A stretch of DNA of 64,000 nt, taken from NCBI GenBank assembly GCA_011799875.1, contig CM022302.1, forward strand, positions 182,954,942 through 183,018,941, written 5' to 3'. Below the pieces are notes generated by a model. The model did no database searches. It was not told the origin of the DNA and was given only the letters and a program-made list of their open reading frames with translations. Numbering within the stretch: the first letter of the stretch is position 1; every line of letters begins with the position of its first letter. Below are positions 43,668 to 54,171 of the stretch, one piece after another. The position numbers and the translations under genes are program-made. Source of the stretch: Thinopyrum elongatum. Its lineage: Eukaryota; Streptophyta; Magnoliopsida; Poales; Poaceae.

Positions 43668-44456
43668 GGATAGCCATGCATCATTGGGAAATAATATATA
43701 GCGTTGAGCACCATGTTTAAGTAGAGATTACAGCAGGGAGAAGAGGAGTTACACCGCTGCATAGAGGGGGAGAGAGTTGGTGATGATGGCAGCGAAGTTT
43801 TTGGTGTAGATCGCCGTCACGATGATGGCCCCGGCGGTGTTCCAGCACCACCGGGAGAGAGGGGGAGAGAGCCCCCTCCTTCTTCATTGACTTCCCCCCT
43901 AGATGGGAGGAGGGTTTCCCCTCTGCTCCATGGCATCCATGAAGGCGGAGGGGTGGGAGCCCCTCCGAGATTGGATCCATCTCTCTGTTTCGCGTTCCTG
44001 TTTTCCGGCCTTTCACCATTTCTTAAATTCCCGGAGATCCGTAACTCCGATTTGGCTGAAATTTTAACACGATTTTCTTCCTGATATTATCTTCCATGCG
44101 GCCGAAGAAGGGCACCAACCGCCTTACAGGTGGCCACAAGCCTGCCAGGCGCGCCCAGGGTAGGGGGCGCGCCCCTAGGGCTTGTGGGCCCCTCGGGCAT
44201 CGTCTTGCGTTGATTCTTTTTCCCAAAAATCACATATATTCCAAAATAAATATCTGTATAATTTTATCGCATTTGGACTTTGTTTGGTATGGATATTATG
44301 TGAAACAAAAAACATGCAACAAACAAGAACTGGCACTGGGCACTGGATCAATATGTTAGTCCCAAAAATAATATAAAAAGTTGCCAAAAGTATATGAAAG
44401 TTGTAGAATATTGGCATGAAACAATCAAAAATTATAGATACGATGGAGACATATCA
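43668..44456 (-). repeat. E3 5' LTR, distal segment
   Basis: Resumes the E3 5' LTR after CACTA-1 and runs to TGATATGTCTCC (minus) at 44456. Followed by TACCA (44457-44461), the second target-site copy. Confidence 0.92.
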
Positions 44457-44461
44457 TACCA

Positions 44462-45448
44462 CAAATTCGTTTTAGAAGGAACCGTATAACTAATTTGTGG
44501 GGCATGTTTTTGCGGGATCTGCTAAAGTTGCTCTTATGTAGGAGACACATCCTGAACTTAAAATCTTGGTAGAATCTGGATGGAAGAAGAACACATCGAG
44601 TGCCTTGGTTAAAGAGCTGCTTGAAAAATTATGATCGCTATTTGTTGATTGGGCGAGTTGGGATCTACGGGACGGGTTTACGGGATCTGTTCCATCCGAC
44701 CACGTGCAGTACGGCAAATTCATTTTAGAGGGAACCATATAACAAATTTGCAGGACATTTACGGGATCTGCTAAAGTTGCTCTTATGTGGGAGACACATC
44801 CTGAACTTAAAACCTTGGTAGAATCTGGATGGAAGAAGAATGCATCGAGTGCCTTGGTTAAAGAGTTGCATGAAAAATTACGATAACTATGTGTTGATCT
44901 AACGAGTTGGGATCCGCATATGTTTGGGAGTGTTAGAGCTGAAATCAAAAAACTTAACAAAGAGCTGGAGATTTTACGGAATGTTCCTGGTGGGGTCGGC
45001 TCTTGTCATATCGAACTGAAAACCAACTCATGGAGTATAGGGAAGATATTCTTTGGAAACAAAGATTGAGAGTGGAATGACCTGCTCATGGGGATAAAAA
45101 TACATGTGATTTTCACCTTCAACCATCGATGAGGACATGGAAATTTTTGATTAAATCCCTAGGCTAGGCAAATGGTGGAGTTATTGACAACCCAAACAAG
45201 TTGGTGGCAGTAACAACTCAGTTTTACAAGGAGCTTTTCACCTTAGAGGGAGTTTCAAATGTGCATGAAGTGTTAAACTTAGTCCCGAATAAAATTTCTC
45301 TGGAGATAACCACTTTTCTGTCAGGGGCATACACAGCTTTGTTTCAGATATTCCAACAAAAGCTCCGAGGCCTGATAGTTTTCCAGCACACTTCTTTCAG
45401 AAGCACTAGGATATATGTGAGGATGAGGTAACAAAGGTTGTTCTTCAC
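44462..45448 (+). pseudogene. LINE (non-LTR) remnant with internal tandem duplication
   Basis: The plus-strand frame carries LMWETHPELKTLVESGWKKN, SWDPHMFGSVRAEIKKLNKE and LEILRNVPGG. After a shift it reads YREDILWKQRLRVEWPAHGD and KNTCDFHLQ, then NGGVIDNPNKLVAVTTQFYK and ELFTLEG. This is the linker between endonuclease and reverse transcriptase in plant LINE ORF2 (compare the usual E.LWRQRSRV.WL..GD.NT.FFH). A segment of about 249 bp is present twice (GATCTGCTAAAGTTGCTCTT at 44516 and 44765). The first copy has TAG where the second has TGG. Neither the endonuclease core nor RT motifs survive. It is the oldest layer here. Confidence 0.6.
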
Positions 45449-45778
45449 CGTTAGGGCATATTTCTCCCTTAGTGGTTTTGGTGATTGATGACAATGCGTT
45501 TTGCGGACTAACCGTGTGCATTGAGTATTTCAGAGAATCTCTTAAATGGCACGAGATGATTTATTTCCCCTCGGTGGTAAAGAGTGAAGACGGTTATTTT
45601 TCGACGATTTCTTTTCAGTGGTTTGAGTTGTAAGGAATCCATACTATTAAGAGGGGGTCCGCGTTAGATAGGTATGGGTGGAATCAACACGTACACAACC
45701 TCATATGCACCCACATTTCCTTTCCACAACCTAGGAGCCATCTTGCTGTTTTATGTGGAACTTGAGATAGCACACAAG

Positions 45779-46170
45779 CAGTAGTACCGCTGGGCACTAC
45801 CGCGCGTGTACCGCTTAGGGGGTTCCTGCGCATGCAACTCTCTATTGCCAGCTTCTATTTCACGGTAGTAGCATGGTAGTACCGCTTAGGCAGTACTGCC
45901 GCTCCTAATACCATTACTATTGCCTCTTGCAGTTTCTCCCCTGTGCAACCTTTTGTTTCCATTTCCCCTTAAGCGGTAGTAGAGCGACACTAGCACGGTA
46001 GTATCACTTGGCGCGGTATTGCTGCCCTAGTATCCTCTACTACTACTACTACCACTTCACTGAGTCTAGGGCTCCTAAGCGGTAGTACCGCTCCAGCAGC
46101 ACTACCGCTCATGTACGGTAGTACTCTTGGCTCATGTACTCCTAGGAACGGTAGTACCACTTAGCTGCGG
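45779..46170 (+). repeat. Array of GCGGTAGTACCGC dyads in the Copia-C U3
   Basis: About ten degenerate copies. The best is AGCGGTAGTACCGCT at 46078-46092, an inverted repeat with 7-bp arms. Others: CAGTAGTACCGCT, TGGTAGTACCGCT, CGGTAGTATCAC and CGGTAGTACCACT. It ends about 40 bp before TATA. Confidence 0.75.
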
Positions 46171-46204
46171 GTAGAGGGCAGAAAACGGTTGGATTTCCCC
46201 CCAC

Positions 46205-46212
46205 TATATAAA
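46205..46212 (+). promoter_or_regulatory. Copia-C LTR TATA box
   Basis: TATATAAA in CCACTATATAAAGGGGG. Confidence 0.65.
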
Positions 46213-46947
46213 GGGGGTCTTCTTCCCCAAGAAGACCCACCTCTCATCTCCCCAAGCTCCATTGTTGCCCCAAAGCTCATTTTCGCCCGATCTCTCTCCC
46301 AAGCCATCAAAACTTGTTGATTTTCTAGGGATTGCTCGAGAGGGCCCCAATCTACACTTCCACAAAGAGATATTTGATTCCCCGCAATAATCCCTTGCGG
46401 ATCTTGTTACTCTTGGGTGTTTGGGCACCCTAGACGGAAGAGATCACCTCGGAGTCACAATCCACTGTGGTGAAGCTCCGTGGTGGTGTTGGGAGCCTCC
46501 AATTTAGTTGTGGAGATTGCCCCAACCTTGTTTGTAAAGGTTCAATCGCCGCTTTCAAGGGAACAACTAGTGGAATGATGGCTCTTGCATTGTGTGAGGG
46601 CGTGAGGAGAATACGGTGGCCCTAGTGGCTTCTTGGGGAGCATTGTGCCTCCACACCGCCCCGATGGAGATGTACTTCCCCCTAAAGGGAAGGAACTTCG
46701 GTAACACATCCTCGTCTTCGCCGGCTCCACTTGTGGTTATTTCTTACCTTTACTTTGTGCAAGCTTGTATTGTGTTGTATCCTTTGCTTGCTTGTGTTGT
46801 TATTGGTGTTAGCATCATATAGGTTGTTCACCTAGTTGCATATCTAGACAACCTATTTGTTCTCTAGATATAATTTGTTAAGAAAAGCTAAAAATTGGTA
46901 GTTACCTATCCCCCCCCCCTCTAGTCAACCATATCGATCCTTTCAAT

Positions 46948-46959
46948 TGGTATCAGAGC
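46948..46959 (+). promoter_or_regulatory. Copia-C primer-binding site
   Basis: TGGTATCAGAGC, the perfect initiator-methionine type, two bases after the LTR. Confidence 0.9.
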
Positions 46960-46994
46960 CTCATCTCTTTTAAGTGCTTAACCGCCTAAAAAGT

Positions 46995-47895
46995 ATGGTT
47001 GATGATGTGTCAAGTGGTGGTGGTCTACCCGCGGCCGAGGCGGTGGCCACGGTCACACGAGAGGACCTAAATGAGGCTATGGCTTCACTTAGGACCTCTA
47101 TGACGACCGAGGTCAAATCCTTGTTCAAGGAATTACTTGAGGGTCTTAAACATCCTACCGATCCATTGCAGGTGGTTAAACCCACTACCTCAGATTCGGA
47201 TGCCGACTCTGGCAAGGAGGCGTCTAATAGTGATAAACTTATCACCCCTCAAGGTAAGAATGGGACAGGCACCCATGCTGCGGTTGCCCCTCCGCCGGTC
47301 TATGGAGGACCGGTCCATGCACCTCATATCAACCACCTTGGACCTCCTCCTAAGCTTGTGTTAAATAATTTTCCTAATTGGGTTTTTCATATCAAGTCTC
47401 ATTTGAATCACAACTCAACACATCTTTGGAGAATCATTGAGCAAGGCTTCTACCCACATGATCCAAACAACTTCACTCCAAGAGAAGAAGTGGACAATCA
47501 ATACAACTACTCCGCTTTGTTCATTCTTCAAGCCTCTATGCGTCCAGAAGAGCTCACTCACTTGTGCCCATTCACTCTTACAAAAGATGCATGGGAACAC
47601 ATTATCTCTTTGTACAAGGAAAGCTCAAGAATTCAACACCCCAACTTCGGGGTGACCCTTTATGAGGCCGATGAGTTTGTGATGAATGAATATGAGGATC
47701 CTCGTGAGCTCTACTAGAGATTGACAACTCTCGCGGTCTCACTCTGAGATCATGGGAGCAAGGATACAGATGATAGTTGGATCAAGTGCAAGTTCCTCAA
47801 GGCCATCATGCCATACAACAAGGCCATGTCTTCCATGATCCGTCAAAGGCCGGACTTCCACACCTTGTCCTCAAGCGATGTGTTGGATGAATTTA
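46995..47895 (+). pseudogene. Copia-C gag, broken
   Basis: ATG 46995 (MVDDVSSGGGLPAAEAVATV). The open frame runs to TAG 47715-47717, then continues in the same frame (RLTTLAV) past a further TGA to DFHTLSSSDVLDEF at 47895. UBN2-type gag signs: LVLNNFPNWVFHIKSHLNHN, SALFILQASMRPEELTHLCP, DAWEHIISLYKESS and KFLKAIMPYNKAMSSMIRQR. A class II element begins at 47896, so pol is missing. Role: Copia capsid; function lost. Confidence 0.8.
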
Positions 47896-48449
47896 CACTA
47901 CAAAAAAGACACATCCGTGACATTATGGCCCAAACGAAAAAAAATATGTCATGGTTATGACACTTCTATGACGATAATTGTGACAAAAGCATGTACCATC
48001 ATAGATGTGGCCGGCTCCTACTTCTATGACAAAAAATCATGACAGAAAATGGGCTTTTCATCCTGGGCGGGCCGAGGACGCACCTGCATGACATTCTTTG
48101 GGCCGTCCATGACATAAAAAATCATGGTAGAAGTGAGGGCGAGGCATTTCCGCGGAGTTCCATGTTACGATCGGTGGTCGGGGCCAAGCAATGTAGTGTG
48201 GTTTGCGTGTTTCTCTCTCGTATGCGTGCGTGGTGCGAGCCGTGTCGCTATAACTGAACCCGAGCGAGAGGCATTCGCTTACTAAACCCGAGGATAACAC
48301 TGTTATGTACTGAAACCGATCGATCGATCCCTTCGCTGCTAACTGAACCCGACCGACTCCTTCGCTGCTAACTGAACCCGATCGATCGCTGATGCTACTT
48401 ACTGAAGCCGATTGAACCCCCATGCAAGATGTAGCTAGCTGGTTGGGTT
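47896..48449. mobile_element. Class II DNA-transposon fragment
   Basis: Starts CACTACAAAAAAGACACATC directly at the break in Copia-C gag. It has many TCATGACA/TATGACA boxes and a tail of CTGAACCCGATCGATCG repeats (48255-48415). It looks like the widespread Triticeae Mutator- or CACTA-type small elements. Only one end is present; E4 begins at 48450. No coding frame. The superfamily is uncertain. Confidence 0.5.
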
Positions 48450-50024
48450 TGATACATCTCCAACGTATCTATAATTTTTGATTATTCCATGCTATTATAT
48501 TATCTATCTTGGATGTTTTATATGCATTAATATGCTATTTTATATCATTTTTTGGGACTAACCTATTAATCTAGTGCCCAGTACCAGTTGCTATTTTTTC
48601 CTTGTTTTTGTCTTTTACAGAAAATCAATTCCAAACGGAACGAAACTTTTTGAGGATTTTTCTTGGACCAGAAGACAACCACGAAGCTTCGGGAAGAGAC
48701 CAGAAGACCCATGGGGGGGCCACAAGCCCTAGGGGCGCGCCCAATGGGGTGCGTGCCCCTAGCCTTGTGGGCCCCTCGTAGATCTCCTAACCCTAATCTC
48801 TGCTCTATAAATACCCAAATATTCCCCTTACGTCAGAGGGCACACCAAAAATACTTTTCCATCGCCGCAAGCTTCTGTTCTCGTGAGATCCCATCTTGGG
48901 GCATTTTCTGGAACTCTGCCGGAGGGGGATTCGATCACGGAGGGCCTCTACACCAACCTTGCTGCCCTTCCGATGATGTGTGAGTAGTTTACCACAGACC
49001 TACGGGTCCATAGCTAGTAGCTAGATGGCTTCTTCTCTCTCTTTGGTCTTCAATACAATGTTCTCCTCGATGTTCTTGGAGATCTATTTGATGTAATCTT
49101 CTTTTACGGTGCGTTTGTTGAGATCCGATGAATTGTGGATTTATGATCAGATTATCTATGAATATTATTTGAGTCTTCTCTAAACTCTTTTATGAATGAT
49201 TAAGATAGTTTTGTATTTCTCTCCGATCTATCGATTTGGTTTGGCCAACTAGATTGGTTTTTCTTGCAATGGGAGAGGTGCTTTGTGATGGGTTCAATCT
49301 TGCGGTGTCCTCACCCAATGACGGTAGGGGTAGCGAGGCACGTATTTGTTTTGTTGCCATTAAGGATAAAAATATGGGGTTTTTACCATATTGATTGGAT
49401 CCATCCCGCTACATCATGTCATCTTGCTTAAGGCGTTACTCCGTTCTTGTTAACTTAATACACTAGATGCATGTTGGATAGCAGTCGGTGTGTGGAGTAA
49501 TAGTAGTAGATGCAGGTAGGAGTCGGTCTACTTGTCACGGACGTGATGCCTCTATTCATGATCATTGCCTTAGATATCTTCATAACTTTGCGCTTTTCTA
49601 TCAATTGCTCAACAGTAATTTGTTTAACCACCGTATGTGTTCCTTTCAAGAGAGAAGCCTCTAGTGAAAACTATGGCCCCCGGGTCTATTTCACATCATA
49701 TAGTTTAAGATCTATGAAACCAAAAACACAAAAATACCTTGCTGCAATTTATTTATATTTACTTTATTTTGCCTTTTACTTACCTTTTATATCTATCTCT
49801 ATTAGATCTCACTCTTGCTAGTGACCATGAAGGGATTGACAGCCCCTTTTTCGTGTTGTGTGCAAGTGTTTGTTAGTTTGTGCAGGTGCATCTATTGGGG
49901 ACTTACTTGTACCTCCTACTGGATTGATACCTTGGTTCTTAACTGAGGGAAATACTTATTTCTACTATGCTGCATCACCCTTTCCTCTTCAAGGGAAAAA
50001 TCAACGCAAGTTCAAGAAGTAGCA
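48450..50024 (+). repeat. E4 5' LTR
   Basis: About 1575 bp, TGATACATCTCCAACGTATC to AAGTAGCA. The 5' tip nearly matches E2 and E3; the body differs. TATA box TATAAATA at 48806-48813. Confidence 0.8.
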
Positions 50025-50035
50025 GGAGGAATTTC

Positions 50036-50054
50036 TGTCGCCATTACTGGGGAG
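50036..50054 (+). promoter_or_regulatory. E4 primer-binding site, decayed
   Basis: TGTCGCCATTACTGGGGAG, four changes from the E2/E3 site. Confidence 0.65.
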
Positions 50055-50282
50055 GTTCTACATCAGGCCTACCAAGTACCTATCATAAACTCTCATCTCT
50101 TGCACCTACATTATTTGCCATTTGCATCTCGTTTTTCTCTCCCCCACTTCTAAAATGTTTTCAGAAAAACACAAAAATATTTTCCTTCTTTTCGTATGCC
50201 TTTTTGCTCGTTTGCTATCTTTGCTTGTGTTGCCATGTGCCTTCTATTTGCTTGCATCTTTGCTTGCTAAAAATCTATTGAT

Positions 50283-51629
50283 ATGGATCCACTTAAAGTT
50301 TTCTACTTGGATCATCCTCGATCCATATGTGCTCGTGCTGAAACCCCAAATAGTTTAGTTGAGGGAAAATCATTAGATGAGCATGCTCATTTTGTGCGTC
50401 ACCGTTTGTCTCAAAAAGGGGACTCTTATGGAATCAAATAAATTGTTTGCTATGCTATGCTTGGAATCTATGTGAAATTTATGATTTTACTTGTTGCTCG
50501 GAGAACACTAAAAAACACCTTCCCTACCTATGTGAGCTTAATGATAATGAAATCCTATCTTCTTATGCCAAAGGTGTTTATAGTTACTATGATATCGAAC
50601 AAATTGAAGAATTTATTGCTTTTAAGGGTGCTTATGAAGTTGCTTCTTTGATGGAAAAGTATGATATTACTCTCTACAAATCTAAAAAACTTGACATACT
50701 TAAATATCGCTATGAAAACTATGCTCATAATGCCTATGTTAAAGAATTTATGGAGAGAATGTCCGCTGCTTTGGAAGAAAATAATGATATGCATGAATCT
50801 ATAGATAATTATGATTCCCTTGATTTGATTGAAATATGCCCCCTTGATGAACATGATGCTTGCTATTCTTATGGCCATGATGCCAATATTAATTATGCTT
50901 ATGGAGATGAACTTGCTATAGTTCCTTATGTTAAACATGAAATTATTGCTATTGCACCCACACATGATAACTCCTTGAATGAAAAGTATGATTGCAATGA
51001 TGTTATTATAAATTCTATTAATTTCAATTATGTTAATGATATGCAAAACCCCAAGCTTGGGGATGCTAATTTTGCTATGTCCACTACTTATTGTAATGAT
51101 GATGATTGGCGTGATAATTATCTTGAAAATTTAGTTAAGCCTCATGATGAATATGTTTGCCACAATATTGAAAGTGGGTTTGGAAGAGTGTCAACTTTAG
51201 CTAAAAATAATCCCACATATTTGGAGAGTGTTCAATCTTATGAAATTTTTGATGAAAGTGGGTTTGGAGAGGTCATGACTTGATGATAATCCCACTATTT
51301 TCGAAGAGTGTCAACTTTGCTTGCATGTGGATCATGTAGCGAATATGTTATGTGATAGCTATATTGTTTAATTTTAATATGATCCCACATATAATTATTA
51401 TGAGAGAGGGAAATATGGTCGTAGAAATTTTCATGTTACTAAATTACCTCTCGTTATGTTGTGATTGCTATTGTTTTTTCCTTCTTCCTTGCATATGCTA
51501 GTTTTTGCTTGTCTTGATATATCTTTTCCCTATAAAATGCCTATGCATAGGAAGTATGTTATACTTAAACTGGTTTTCACATGCTATATGATGCTCTCTT
51601 TGTGCTTCAATTTTTTGTCTTTCATGTGA
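50283..51629 (+). pseudogene. E4 copy of the lineage ORF, broken
   Basis: Starts MDPLKVFYLDHPRSICARAE at 50283. A TAA and a frameshift lie near 50435; the long open part is 50447-51283 (YDITLYKSKKLDILKYRYEN; HDACYSYGHDANINYAYGDE; ESGFGRVSTL and ESGFGEVMT). More shifts precede a C-terminal piece to 51629 (ICDSYIV-like, PMHRKYV). NDMQNPKLGD is encoded over AAGCTTGGGGATGC (51052-51065). It links the E3-type N-terminal half with the E2-type C-terminal half, so all four belong to one family. Confidence 0.75.
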
Positions 51630-52377
51630 GCATCATTAAAATTATCAATGCCTAGCTAAAAGGCTTTAAACAATAGCGCTTGTTGGGAGGCAACCCAATT
51701 TTATTTTGTGTTTTTTGTTTTTGCTTCTGTTCTTGAATAAATACACAATATTACTTCTGTAGTAATAGTGTTTTAGTGTTTTAATTAGTGTTTGAGCTAA
51801 GACCTTTGGGATGCTTTGGTATATCGTTGATTTGATTTTGCTGAAAACAGAAACTTTTGCGTCCAGTAACAGAATTGTTAACATTCACTGAAGAGCGGAA
51901 AAACTATAATTTTTTTACACAAGATTTATATATAAATTTCCTATGTTTTACTAATTTTTAAGAATTTTTGGAGTTACAGAAGTATGACTAATATTTGGGT
52001 CTTTACAGACAGTTCTGTCTTTGACAGATTCTGTTTTCGATGTGTTGTTTGCTTATTTTGATGAATCTATGGGTAGTATCGGGGGTATGAACCATGGAGA
52101 AGTTACAATACATTAGGTATAACATCCATATAAAATTGGAAAGAGTTCACAAAAGTACGTAAAAGTGGATATTTGTTTTATCATACTAATGGATCTCATG
52201 AGTTTTTGTTGAGTTTTGTGTTGTGAAGTTTTCAAGTTTTGGGTAAAGTTTTGATGCACTATGGAATAAGGAGTCACAAGAGCCTAAGCTTGAGGATGCC
52301 CAAGGCACCCCAAGGTAATATTCAAGGACAACCAAGCATCTAAGCTTGGGAATGCCCCGGATGTCATCCCCTCTTTT
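51630..52377 (+). other. E4 3' region, first part
   Basis: Non-coding. Post-ORF stem-loop TGTTGGGAGGCAACCCAA (51681-51698) and the paired GGGGATGCC motif in decayed form (52284-52372, two stem mismatches). Copia-D enters at 52378. Confidence 0.65.
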
Positions 52378-54154
52378 TGAAGGAAATATGCCCTAGAGGC
52401 AATAATAAAGTTGTTATTTTATATTTCCTTATTCATGATAAAGGTTTATTATTCATGCTAGAATTGTATTGATTGGAAACTTAAATACATGTGTGAAAAC
52501 ATAAAAAAAATACCGTGCCCCTAGTAAGCCTCTACTAGACTAGCTCATTGATCAAAGATGGTTAAGGTTTCCTAACCATAGACATGAGTTGTCATTTGAT
52601 AACGGGATCACATCATTAGGAGCATGATGTGATGGACAAGACCCATCCGTTAGCTTAGCATATGATCGTTCAGTTTTATTGCTACTGCTTTCTTAATGTC
52701 AAATACATGTTCCTTTGACTATGAGATTATGCAACTCCCAGATACCGGAGGAATACCTTGTGTGCTATCAAACGTCACAACATAACTGGGTGATCATAAA
52801 GATGCTCTACAGGTATCTCCAAAGGTGTTTGTTGAGTTGGCATAGATCGAGATTAGGATTTGTCACTCCGTGTATCGGAGAGGTATCTCTGGGCCCTCTC
52901 GGTAATACACATCATAAGCAGCTTGCAAGCAAAGTGACTAAGGAGTTAGTTACGAGATGATATATTACGGAACGAGTAAAGAGACTTGCCGGTAACGAGA
53001 TTGAACTAGGTATGAAGATACCGACAATCGAATCTTGGGCAAGTAACATACCGACAGACAAAGGGAATTACGTAAGTTGTTAGAAGGTTCGACCGATAAA
53101 GATCTTCGTAGAATATGTAGGAGCCAATATGGGCATCCAGGTTCCGCTATTGTTTATTGATTGGAGAGGGGTCTCGGTCATGTCTACATAGTTCTCGAAC
53201 CCATAGGGTCTACACGCTTAACGTTCATTGACGATATAGTGTTATATGAGTTATATGATTTTGGTGACCGAATGTTGTTCGAAGTCCCGGATGAGATCAC
53301 AGACATGACGAGGAGGTCCGGAATGGTCTGGGTTAAAGATTGATATATAGGATGATGATATTCGGACACTGGAAGAGTTTCGGAGTGCACTGGGTAGTTA
53401 TTGGATCGCCGGAACGGGTTCTGGACACCCCCGGGAGGTCTATGGGCCTAATGGGCTAAGGGGAGAGACACACCAGCCCACAAGGGGGCTAGCGTGCCCT
53501 CTCCCTGGCCGCTGGCCCTAGGGAAGTAAAGGGGGGAGGGCTATCCCCTCCTGCCTTCCCCTCCTCATGGGAGAAAGGAACCGGGGGGGTGCCACCCTCC
53601 CCTGCCTTTCCCCGCGCGCCTAAAAAGGCAAGGGGGCGCGGCTAGGGGCAGGAGCCCAAGTGGGATTCGGACCCACTTGGGGTTACTCCTGGCTACCTCC
53701 TCCCTCCCCCCCCACCTATATATATGTGGGAGGGGGCACCACACAAAGCCACGACAATCTCTTAGCCGTGTGCGGCGCCCCTCTCCACAGTTTCGTCCCT
53801 CGGTCATATTTTCGTAGTGCTTAGGTGAAGCCCTGCGGACATAGCATCACCACCACCATCACCACGCCATCGTGCTGCTGGAACTCATCAATTACTTCAC
53901 CATCTTGCTGGATCAAGAAGGCGAGGACGTCACCGAGCTGAACGTGTGCTGAACACAGAGGTGTCGTACGTTCGGTACTCGATTGGTTGAATCGCGAAGA
54001 AGTTTGACTACATCAACCGCGTTACTAAACGCTTTCGCTTACGGTCTATGAGGGTACGTAGACACACTCTCCCCTCTCATTGGTATGCATCTCCATGGAT
54101 AGATCTTGCATGTGCGTAGAATTTGTTTTGTTTTCCATGCAACGTTGACCAATA
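52378..54154 (+). repeat. Copia-D 5' LTR
   Basis: 1777 bp. A TATATATAT box lies at about 53717-53725. Ends CCAATA, where the 3' LTR has CAACA. The frames inside have no product. Confidence 0.9.
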
Positions 54155-54171
54155 GTGGCATCCGAGCCAGG
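54155..54171 (+). promoter_or_regulatory. Copia-D primer-binding site, atypical
   Basis: GTGGCATCCGAGCCAGG directly after the LTR, compared with TGGTATCAGAGCC of standard Copia. It resembles the Met-tRNA site with changes. Confidence 0.6.

Larger units (their letters stand above)
8701..44456 (-). mobile_element. E3: complete single-ORF LTR element, host of three nested insertions
   Basis: TACCA at 8696-8700 and again at 44457-44461 flanks it. On the minus strand: 5' LTR (44456-43668 plus 31510-30806), PBS (30794-30776), one ORF (30681 to 20736), non-coding 3' region, polypurine block (17797-17783), 3' LTR (17782-17502 plus 9935-8701). Removing the nested elements leaves two LTRs of about 1.5 kb each and an internal part of about 4.4 kb. 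No protease, RT or integrase is visible. E2 sits in the 3' LTR, Gypsy-B in the ORF and CACTA-1 in the 5' LTR, so all three came later. Confidence 0.9.
45449..46945 (+). repeat. Copia-C 5' LTR
   Basis: About 1.5 kb. It starts near CGTTAGGGCATATTTCTCCC (expected TG changed to CG) and ends GATCCTTTCA before the PBS. It has a TATA box (46205-46212) preceded by an array of CGGTAGTACCG dyads (45779-46170). No gene in it. Confidence 0.78.
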
